From the NCBI RefSeq assembly GCF_900094595.1, contig NZ_FMAD01000001.1, positions 558,001-622,000 on the forward strand: DNA of 64,000 nucleotides. Reading direction: 5' to 3'. Below are positions 58,117-64,000 of this stretch, one piece after another (position 1 is the first letter of the stretch; the number at the start of each line of letters is the position of its first letter). The notes under the pieces were generated by a model. That model ran no database searches. It had not been told where the DNA came from and was given only the letters and a program-made list of their open reading frames with translations. The position numbers and the translations under genes are program-made. The DNA comes from Cupriavidus alkaliphilus (GTDB lineage Bacteria > Pseudomonadota > Gammaproteobacteria > Burkholderiales > Burkholderiaceae).

Positions 58117-58390
58117 GCCTGGGGTCTCCGGTCAGGTGGGTAAATCAATGCAGGGTTGACTCTTCGCTTTGGCCTTGCCGCCGCGGCGCTTGCGTGGTGG
58201 CGTGCGCGGCGCTGCCGTTGAGCCGCACGTTGAGCAGGATGGCGGGGATGCCTCATGCGCTTGTCTCCCGTTTCGATCGATGCCTCTGCCGGGCGCCTGG
58301 GGCGGGCAGGCCGCTGGCTCGCGGGTTTGTGCGGTCCGGGCGGTTGCGGCATCATCTCCGCAATCTCATCGGGATAACAAATCAACACCT

Positions 58391-58405
58391 ATCGATCTGG
58401 TCGAT
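58391..58405. promoter_or_regulatory. LysR box (ATC-N9-GAT) before the second LysR gene
   Basis: ATC-N9-GAT, a T-N11-A type box, is embedded in a longer dyad (ACC-ATCGA to TCGAT-GGT) at 58388-58410, only about 15-20 bases before the regulator start. The 307-base region to the deaminase start holds no other gene. Confidence 0.55.
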
Positions 58406-58423
58406 GGGTGACGGGGAGGGGGA

Positions 58424-59341
58424 ATGCGCTTTTCGCTGGACCAATTGCAGGTGTTCGCGCTGGTGGTGGAGACGGGCTCGTTCTCGGCCGCGGCGCGGCG
58501 GCTGGGCAAGACCCAGTCCACCATCAGCGCGGCAGTGGCCAACCTGGAGATCGACCTGGGCGTGCCCCTGTTCGACCGCAGCAGCCGCAATCCGGCGCTG
58601 ACCGCGGCCGGCCGCAAGCTGTTGACCGAGGCCGAGGCGGTGCTGGAGCGCTGCCTGTCGCTGCAATCCCATGCCGCCAGCCTGGCCGATGCCAACCCGC
58701 CCGGGCTGACGCTGGCGATCGAGATTCCGTACCACGCGGTGACGCCTGTGCTGGCGGAGTTCGAGCGCGAGTTCCCGTATGTCGACCTGACCCTGCGCAA
58801 CCCGGTCTACGGCGACGTCAGCGAACTGGTGCTGCAGGGAGAGGCCGAGCTCGGCATCGCCTTCGCGCAGCCGCACTACGCGCCCGAGCTGGCATTCGTT
58901 CAACTGGGCAAGCTGGTCATGGTGCACGTGGTGCATCCCGGCCACCCGCTGGCCGGGCGCGGGCAGGTGTCGTTCGCCGACCTGCACGCCTATCGGCGTC
59001 TCGCCTTCAGCGCGCATGCCGACAAGCTGCCCACCAGCGAATACCTGCGCGCGGCGCGGGTGTGGCGTGCCGAAAGCTACCTGGCGCTGGTGGAGATGGT
59101 GAAGAGCGGGCTGGGCTGGGCCACGCTGCCGCGGCAGCTGGTGCGCGAGGCGCTGGCGCGCGACGAGCTGGTGGAGCTGGACCTGGCGGCCTATCCGTAC
59201 ACGGACTGGCTGGTCGGCGTGGACCTGATCTGGGCGAAGTCAGCGCGGCCGCAGGGCCGGGCCGGGCAATGGCTGCGGCAGCGCTTCCGCGACAACATGG
59301 TGTTCGAGGTGGACCGGCACGGGCAGCAGACTGCGCGCTGA
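58424..59341 (+). CDS. LysR-family transcriptional regulator
   Basis: 305 residues with GGGGAGGGGG before the ATG. N-terminal HTH (FSAAARRLGKTQSTISAAVANLE) and an effector-binding domain (about 90-295) typical of the family. It is divergent from the nucleoside deaminase gene, and a LysR box lies directly before its start, so negative autoregulation and control of the deaminase are likely. The inducer is unknown. Confidence 0.9.
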   Translation: MRFSLDQLQVFALVVETGSFSAAARRLGKTQSTISAAVANLEIDLGVPLFDRSSRNPALTAAGRKLLTEAEAVLERCLSLQSHAASLADANPPGLTLAIEIPYHAVTPVLAEFEREFPYVDLTLRNPVYGDVSELVLQGEAELGIAFAQPHYAPELAFVQLGKLVMVHVVHPGHPLAGRGQVSFADLHAYRRLAFSAHADKLPTSEYLRAARVWRAESYLALVEMVKSGLGWATLPRQLVREALARDELVELDLAAYPYTDWLVGVDLIWAKSARPQGRAGQWLRQRFRDNMVFEVDRHGQQTAR

Positions 59342-59400
59342 GGGCCACGGGCAGGGAAGGTGGTCGCCGGCGTGGCAGCGCCGGCGGCCGGTGGGGATGA

Positions 59401-59511
59401 TCAGATCAGGTGGAAGACCATGCCGAGGGCGATCGCGCCGCCCAGGGTTTCCACTGCGGCAAGGGCGAGAAGGTTCTTCAGTACGAAAGCCTCTTCTTTC
59501 TTCGTCACCAT
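59401..59511 (-). CDS. 36-residue single-span membrane protein
   Basis: The ATG at 59511 follows GGGAGACAGACC. The product is MVTKKEEAFVLKNLLALAAV for the first 20 residues, then ETLGGAIALGMVFHLI and TGA. A charged Lys/Glu head leads into one hydrophobic helix of about 22 residues, a normal layout for small inner-membrane proteins. No homolog is recognised. It stands alone between a LysR gene and an IclR gene. Confidence 0.55.
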   Translation of the reverse strand: MVTKKEEAFVLKNLLALAAVETLGGAIALGMVFHLI

Positions 59512-59895
59512 GGTCTGTCTCCCGGTCATTGGACTAGTTCTGCAGCACCATCGGCGGTGGCAATCCGGCGTTGGGGCGGTGCCAGGGGCGTCGATGTGAG
59601 ACCAGTAGACCGCATCCGGCCGCCGCGCGGAAGCTGGCGAAAACCCGCTCGGCGAAAACCCGGATTCCTACGAGCGTGTGACAGGGCCATGATTGACTGG
59701 CTTTGCAGGGCGCGCCTGCGGCCTGCCAGCCACGGCGCATGCAATGGCCCGCATTTGGGGGATGCCCGCGCCGGCGCGATGCGCCAAGATCGACGGCGTG
59801 GGTGGTCGAACAGATTGCCCCGCTACCGCTTGAGCCCCGCTGCCTCCCCGGCACGCGGGGCTTTTCTAATTGGGCCGGGCGCGGCTCAGCGCGGC
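59512..59895. other. 384-base intergenic region with direct repeats and an orphan terminator
   Basis: No protein-coding gene is supported. Two identical 12-base repeats, GGCGAAAACCCG (59636-59647 and 59651-59662), lie 3 bases apart. A plus-strand terminator-like hairpin, AGCCCCGC/GCGGGGCT (59833-59840/59855-59862) with TTTT after it, has no plus-strand gene in front of it nearer than 490 bases. Confidence 0.5.
59833..59866 (+). terminator. Orphan plus-strand rho-independent terminator
   Basis: An 8-bp perfect stem with a 14-base loop is followed by TTTTCTAATT. It could end a small RNA transcribed from the region after 59512. Confidence 0.55.
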
Positions 59896-60675
59896 TCAGC
59901 GCGCCTGCAGGATGGCTTCGATGCGGGCGGCGGCCTCGCGCAGCGGCGCCAGGAAGCGTGCTTCCAGCTGGGTTCGGTCGCGGCTGCCCAGCACCATGCT
60001 GAAGCCCAGCCCGGCCACCACCTTGCCGGCCTGGTCGCGCAGCGGCACCGAGATCCCGGCGTAGCCGTCGACCAGTTCGCTGACCAGCACGCAGTAGCCA
60101 TCGGCGCGCACCTGGCGCAGCGTGCGCGCCAGCGTGGTGCGCGAGCTGACCGTGAACGGCGTCAGCTTGCGCAGCGTCGCGCCCGCCAGGTATGCCTCCA
60201 GCGCGCTGTCGTCCAGGCCGGCCAGCAGCACCCGGCCCAGCGAATGCGCATAGGCCGGCATCCGCCGCCCCAGCGCCATGTCCACGCGCAGCAGCTGGCG
60301 CGGCTCCTCGCGCGCCACCAGCACCACCGACTCGGCATCGAGCACGCCCAGCGAGCAGCTTTCGCCCAGGGTCTCGCACAGCTGCTGCAGATACGGGCGC
60401 GCCAGCTGCGGCAGGCTCATCGAGGCAAAGTAGGCGTAGCCCAGCTCCATCACCCGCGGCGTCAGCGCAAAGTGGCGGCCGTCCTGCGCCACGTAGCCGT
60501 TGTGCTCCAGCGTCAGCAGCAGCCGGCGCGCGGCGGCGCGGGTCACGTCGAGCTGGTCGGCGACTTCCTGCATGGTCAGCCGCTCCGCGCCAGCGCCCAG
60601 CAGGCGCAGCAGCGACAGGCCCTTGCTCAGCGATTCCAGCAGTTCGTCTTTCTTGGCGGTTTCGGCTTGCGGCAT
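59896..60675 (-). CDS. IclR-family transcriptional regulator (PcaR-like)
   Basis: 259 residues. The N-terminal winged HTH (ESLSKGLSLLRLLGAGAERLTMQEVADQLDVTRAAARRLLLTL) and effector domain (YAHSLGRVLLAG, DGYAGISVPLRDQAGKVVAG) match the PcaR/PobR branch of IclR. It is divergent from a CoA-transferase gene, and a near-perfect GAAC/GTTC dyad lies at the transcription start of that gene. Regulation of the CoA-transferase, with an aromatic or short-chain acid as effector, is inferred. Confidence 0.88.
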   Translation of the reverse strand: MPQAETAKKDELLESLSKGLSLLRLLGAGAERLTMQEVADQLDVTRAAARRLLLTLEHNGYVAQDGRHFALTPRVMELGYAYFASMSLPQLARPYLQQLCETLGESCSLGVLDAESVVLVAREEPRQLLRVDMALGRRMPAYAHSLGRVLLAGLDDSALEAYLAGATLRKLTPFTVSSRTTLARTLRQVRADGYCVLVSELVDGYAGISVPLRDQAGKVVAGLGFSMVLGSRDRTQLEARFLAPLREAAARIEAILQAR

Positions 60676-60746
60676 AGGGTGTCTGGCAGGGAACGGTCGT
60701 GAGATGAACGATCAGGCACGTGCTGGTCGGTGCCGCTGCAGAGGGC

Positions 60747-60776
60747 TTGCGCCGACCGGCAGCATCTCCGTATGAT
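60747..60776 (+). promoter_or_regulatory. Promoter of the CoA-transferase gene
   Basis: -35 TTGCGC (60747-60752) and -10 TATGAT (60771-60776) with an 18-bp spacer, about 90 bases before the start codon. Confidence 0.55.
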
Positions 60777-60780
60777 AGCG

Positions 60781-60804
60781 TTTTCCGAACAAATGTTCGC
60801 AAAA
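60781..60804. promoter_or_regulatory. IclR-type operator over the CoA-transferase transcription start
   Basis: TTTTCCGAAC and GTTCGCAAAA flank AAAT, a 10+4+10 dyad with one mismatch. It lies just after the -10, where binding of the divergent IclR protein would block initiation. Confidence 0.7.
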
Positions 60805-60866
60805 CGAATTCACGGGAAGCGTGCCGACCGCGATGCGGGACGGCGCGACGAAAACCGGAGACAGCA

Positions 60867-62504
60867 ATGAAGGTAATCACCGCGCGTGAAGCGGCGGCGC
60901 TCGTGCAGGATGGCTGGACCGTGGCCAGCGCGGGCTTTGTCGGCGCCGGCCACGCCGAGGCCGTGACCGAGGCGCTGGAGCAGCGCTTCCTGCACAGCGG
61001 CCTGCCGCGCGACCTGACGCTGGTGTACTCGGCCGGGCAGGGCGACCGCGGTGCCCGCGGCGTCAACCATTTCGGCAACGCCGGCATGACTGCCACCGTG
61101 GTCGGCGGCCACTGGCGCTCGGCCACGCGGCTGGCCACGCTGGCGATGGCGGAGCAGTGCGAGGGCTACAACCTGCCGCAGGGCGTACTGACGCACCTGT
61201 ACCGCGCCATCGCCGGCGGCAAGCCCGGCGTGATGACCAAAATCGGCCTGCACACCTTTGTCGACCCGCGCACCGCGCAGGACGCGCGCTACCACGGCGG
61301 TGCCGTCAACCAGCGCGCGCGTCGCGCCATCGCCGAAGGCAAGGCGTGCTGGGTCGATGCCGTCGAGTTCCGCGGCGACGAATACCTGTTCTACCCCAGC
61401 TTCCCGATCGACTGCGCGCTGATCCGCTGCACCGCCGCCGACGCGCGCGGCAACCTCAGCACCCATCGCGAAGCCTTCCACCACGAACTGCTGGCGCTGG
61501 CGCAGGCGGCGCACAACTCGGGCGGCATCGTGATCGCGCAGGTCGAAAGCCTGGTCGATCACCACGAGGTCCTGCAGGCTGTCCACGTGCCCGGCATCCT
61601 GGTCGACTACGTGGTGGTCTGCGACAACCCCGCCAACCACCAGATGACGTTCGCGGAGGCCTTCAACCCGGCCTACGTCACGCCGTGGCAGGGCGAGGGC
61701 GCTGCCGGCGATGCCGCCGGTCCGTCGCCCGAGGCCGGCCCGCTGGATGCGCGCACCATCGTGCAGCGGCGCGCGGTGATGGAACTGGCGCGGCGCGCGC
61801 CGCGCGTGGTCAACCTGGGGGTCGGCATGCCTGCCGCGGTGGGGATGCTCGCGCACCAGGCCGGGCTGGACGGCTTCACGCTGACGGTCGAAGCCGGCCC
61901 CATCGGCGGCACGCCCGCGGATGGCCTCAGCTTCGGTGCCTCGGCCTACCCGGAAGCGGTGGTGGACCAGCCCGCGCAGTTCGATTTCTACGAAGGCGGC
62001 GGCATCGACCTGGCGATCCTGGGTCTGGCCGAGCTGGATGGCCAGGGCAACGTCAATGTCAGCAAGTTCGGCGAAGGCGAGGGCGCGCTGATTGCCGGCG
62101 TCGGCGGCTTCATCAACATTACCCAGAGCGCGCGCGCGGTGGTGTTCATGGGCACGCTGACGGCGGGCGGCCTGGAAGTGAGCGTCGGTGACGGCAGCCT
62201 GCGGATCGTGCGCGAAGGCCGCGTGAAGAAGATCGTGCCGGAGGTCTCGCACCTGAGCTTCAACGGCCCCTATGTGGCATCGCTGGGCATCCCGGTGGTG
62301 TACATCACCGAACGCGCGGTGTTCGAGATGCGCCCAAGTGCGGGCGGGGAGGGCGGGGAAGCCTGCCTCACGCTGGTGGAGATCGCTCCCGGCGTCGACC
62401 TGCAGCGCGATGTGCTCGACCAGTGCGCCACGCCGGTGGCGGTGGCGCCCGACCTGCGCCAGATGGATGCGCGGCTGTTCCGGGCCGGCACCATGCGGCT
62501 GTAA
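60867..62504 (+). CDS. Acetate/3-oxoacid CoA-transferase family I (fused subunits)
   Basis: 545 residues from the ATG at 60867 (GGAG upstream). A single polypeptide containing both alpha-like (MKVITAREAAALVQDGWTV, SFPIDCALIRCTAADARGN) and beta-like halves joined near residue 290, as in YdiF/acetate CoA-transferase. The catalytic Glu is expected in TVEAGPIGG (about residue 340), followed by KFGEGEGALIAGVGGFINI. It transfers CoA between short-chain acids. A Bug-type binding protein gene follows, suggesting uptake and activation of an organic acid. Confidence 0.85.
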   Translation: MKVITAREAAALVQDGWTVASAGFVGAGHAEAVTEALEQRFLHSGLPRDLTLVYSAGQGDRGARGVNHFGNAGMTATVVGGHWRSATRLATLAMAEQCEGYNLPQGVLTHLYRAIAGGKPGVMTKIGLHTFVDPRTAQDARYHGGAVNQRARRAIAEGKACWVDAVEFRGDEYLFYPSFPIDCALIRCTAADARGNLSTHREAFHHELLALAQAAHNSGGIVIAQVESLVDHHEVLQAVHVPGILVDYVVVCDNPANHQMTFAEAFNPAYVTPWQGEGAAGDAAGPSPEAGPLDARTIVQRRAVMELARRAPRVVNLGVGMPAAVGMLAHQAGLDGFTLTVEAGPIGGTPADGLSFGASAYPEAVVDQPAQFDFYEGGGIDLAILGLAELDGQGNVNVSKFGEGEGALIAGVGGFINITQSARAVVFMGTLTAGGLEVSVGDGSLRIVREGRVKKIVPEVSHLSFNGPYVASLGIPVVYITERAVFEMRPSAGGEGGEACLTLVEIAPGVDLQRDVLDQCATPVAVAPDLRQMDARLFRAGTMRL

Positions 62505-62677
62505 CGGCCGCCGCACCACAACACCATTCCATCGGACGGGCCGGCCATGACCGGTTCCCAAGGAGGCACGCCAGATCTGTCATGACGTTACGCAACCGCA
62601 GTCGCTTCATCCCGGCGCGGCCTGGGCCGCGCATCGATTCTGATTTATCGCGATTCACCGCAGGAAACAGTCACACC

Positions 62678-63676
62678 ATGCAGAACACCAGCCGCCGTAC
62701 CTTCCAGCGCCGCCTGGGCGCCGTGCTCCTGAGCGCCACGCTGCCGCTCGCCGCCGCACCGGCTCTTGCCGAGTCCTACCCCAGCAAGCCGATCCGGCTG
62801 GTGGTGCCGTTCCCGCCGGGCGGCCCGACCGACACCGCCGCGCGCATCATCGGCCAGAAGATGAGCGAAACGCTGAAGCAGCCGGTGGTGGTGGACAACC
62901 GCCCCGGCGCCTCCGGCACCATCGGCGCCGAAAACGTCGCCAAGAGCCCCGCCGACGGTTACACCCTGCTGGTGCTGGCCACGCCCACGCTGCTGGCGCC
63001 GCACCTGATCAACCGCAAGGGCTATGACATCTTCAAGGACTTCACGCCCATCGGCGCGGCCTACGACCTGCCGATCGTGATGGTGGTCAATCCGCAGGCG
63101 ATGCCGGACGTGAACAGCCTGCAGCAGTACATCGCCAAGGCCAAGGCCAAGCCGGGCGCGCTCAACTACACCAGCGCCGGCAACGGCAGCTTCGGCCACC
63201 TGTCGACCGAGCTGCTGAAGAACCTGGGCAACTTCGACGTGCAGCACGTGCCGTACAAGGGCAGCGCGCCGGCCATCTCCGACCTGCTGGCCGGCCAGGT
63301 GCCGATGATGTTCTCGGACATGATCGCGGCGCTGCCGCATATCAAGGCCGGCAAGCTGCGTCCGATCGCGGTCGGATCGGGCAAGCGGGTCAGCTTTACG
63401 CCGGAGGTCAAGACGGTGGCCGAACAGGGCTTCGCGGGCTTCGATGCCACCGCATGGGGCGGGCTGCTGGCGCCGGCCGGCACGCCCAAGGAGGTGGTGG
63501 CGACGTTGTCGGCCGAGCTGAAGAAGGCGCTGGCCGACCCGACCGTGCAGCAGAAGATGCTGGGCGCCGGCACCGTGGCCGCCTATATGCCGCCGGAGCA
63601 GCTGGCCGCGCGCATGAAGGCCGACTACAGCAAATGGGGCAAGGTGATCCAGGACAACGGCATCCGCGGCGACTGA
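62678..63676 (+). CDS. Bug-family (TctC-like) tripartite tricarboxylate transporter substrate-binding protein
   Basis: 332 residues with AGGAAAC before the ATG. An export signal (RRTFQRRLGAVLLSATLPLAAAPALA) carries two arginine pairs and ends near residue 31. The mature protein shows the Bug signatures YPSKPIRLVVPFPPGGPTD, RPGASGTIGAENVAKSPADG and VPYKGSAPAISDLLAGQV. These periplasmic proteins bind carboxylates or aromatics; most copies in Cupriavidus and Bordetella have no adjacent TctAB membrane subunits, and none is visible here. Cotranscription with the CoA-transferase (173-base gap) is possible. Confidence 0.9.
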   Translation: MQNTSRRTFQRRLGAVLLSATLPLAAAPALAESYPSKPIRLVVPFPPGGPTDTAARIIGQKMSETLKQPVVVDNRPGASGTIGAENVAKSPADGYTLLVLATPTLLAPHLINRKGYDIFKDFTPIGAAYDLPIVMVVNPQAMPDVNSLQQYIAKAKAKPGALNYTSAGNGSFGHLSTELLKNLGNFDVQHVPYKGSAPAISDLLAGQVPMMFSDMIAALPHIKAGKLRPIAVGSGKRVSFTPEVKTVAEQGFAGFDATAWGGLLAPAGTPKEVVATLSAELKKALADPTVQQKMLGAGTVAAYMPPEQLAARMKADYSKWGKVIQDNGIRGD

Positions 63677-63711
63677 GCGCGCGGATGACGACCCGGCGGC
63701 CCCGCTGCGGT

Positions 63712-63867
63712 TCAGGCGGGCTGCCGGCCCTGGGGCTGGCTCGCCGGCAGGGCGGGCAGCGCCGGCCTTGGCAACGCCGGCTGGCGGCCGGCCGCGGCCA
63801 GGCCCAGAAACTGGCTGGAGGTGCGCAGGAATTGCTGGCAGGTCTGGCGAAACAGCTCGAAGTCCAT
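63712..63867 (-). CDS. Hypothetical 51-residue protein
   Basis: The frame begins MDFELFRQTCQQFLRTSSQF and ends in a Pro/Ala-rich tail (PRPALPALPASQPQ). GGGA lies 8 bases upstream of the ATG at 63867; a longer start at 63945 exists. The N-terminal amphipathic helix is protein-like, but no family is recognised, and the gene may be a chance ORF. Confidence 0.4.
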   Translation of the reverse strand: MDFELFRQTCQQFLRTSSQFLGLAAAGRQPALPRPALPALPASQPQGRQPA

Positions 63868-64000
63868 GTCGGTCCCGATGTGAAGAAGCCGCGCGGTCCG
63901 GCAGGGCCGCCGCGCCGCCGGCATCTTGCTTGGCCGATATGACAATGTCTTGACAATGGGCGCGCCGGCGCCGCCGCTGGCGCCGGCTTGTCGCGGCCGT

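Overview
The window is about 66-68% GC and reads as a chromosome-1 segment of a beta-proteobacterium of the Cupriavidus/Ralstonia group. The evidence is the long Lys/Ala-rich N-terminus of RpoD, the polA / DUF2782 / thrB neighbourhood, the xseB-ispA-dxs-folE2 run, and a complete four-gene sulfoacetate cluster (sauR, sauS, sauT, sauU) with the arrangement described for Cupriavidus necator H16. Genes are densely packed. No insertion sequence, CRISPR array or rRNA gene is visible. Most long ORFs in the opposite frames are GC-driven shadows and are left out.

Layout. 1-417: 3' end of alaS. 478-2693: slipin/NfeD membrane-protease operon. 2787-8235: a LysR/MFS divergent pair, then class II aldolase, tautomerase, threonine aldolase, NUDIX and TusA genes. 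8339-12235: galU and valS. 12513-14861: uvrD. 14896-20335: sulfoacetate uptake, activation and reduction genes with an IclR-type regulator. 20408-26788: a BPSS1780-type membrane protein, thrB, a DUF2782 protein and a LOG-family protein, the last divergent from polA with overlapping start codons. 26959-32159: NDH-2, a Tat-exported dienelactone hydrolase, a ZIP metal transporter, a mercaptopyruvate sulfurtransferase and a DMT exporter. 32347-33450: a Rieske oxygenase. 33828-37977: xseB-ispA-dxs (isoprenoid precursors) and folE2 with a structured leader. 38052-46216: tsaD, an HI0933-type flavoprotein, then the macromolecular-synthesis block rpsU-yqeY-dnaG-rpoD, each main gene with its own TACAAT-type -10. 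46227-46305: a CAU tRNA.

Downstream of that tRNA lies the most unusual stretch. Six co-directional genes (46371-52129, minus strand) encode a CdtB-like EEP nuclease without a signal peptide, a GH19 lysozyme/chitinase-like enzyme, a DUF4239 (bestrophin-like) membrane protein, a second membrane protein, a subtilisin-like protease with a two-part prodomain, and a Gly/Ala-rich protein carrying two near-identical 55-residue modules. Divergent from them is a tandem LuxR-type HTH gene split by a -1 frameshift at an A6 run. I do not recognise this set as a described system. It is followed by a secreted PHB-depolymerase-like enzyme with a phasin-like neighbour, a Tat-exported phospholipase C with a small lipoprotein, a nucleoside deaminase with a divergent LysR, and an IclR-controlled CoA-transferase followed by a Bug-type solute-binding protein.

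Several operators can be read directly: perfect or near-perfect dyads upstream of sauR, upstream of the CoA-transferase, between the first LysR/MFS pair, in the ZIP gene leader, and an ATC-N9-GAT box before the second LysR gene.
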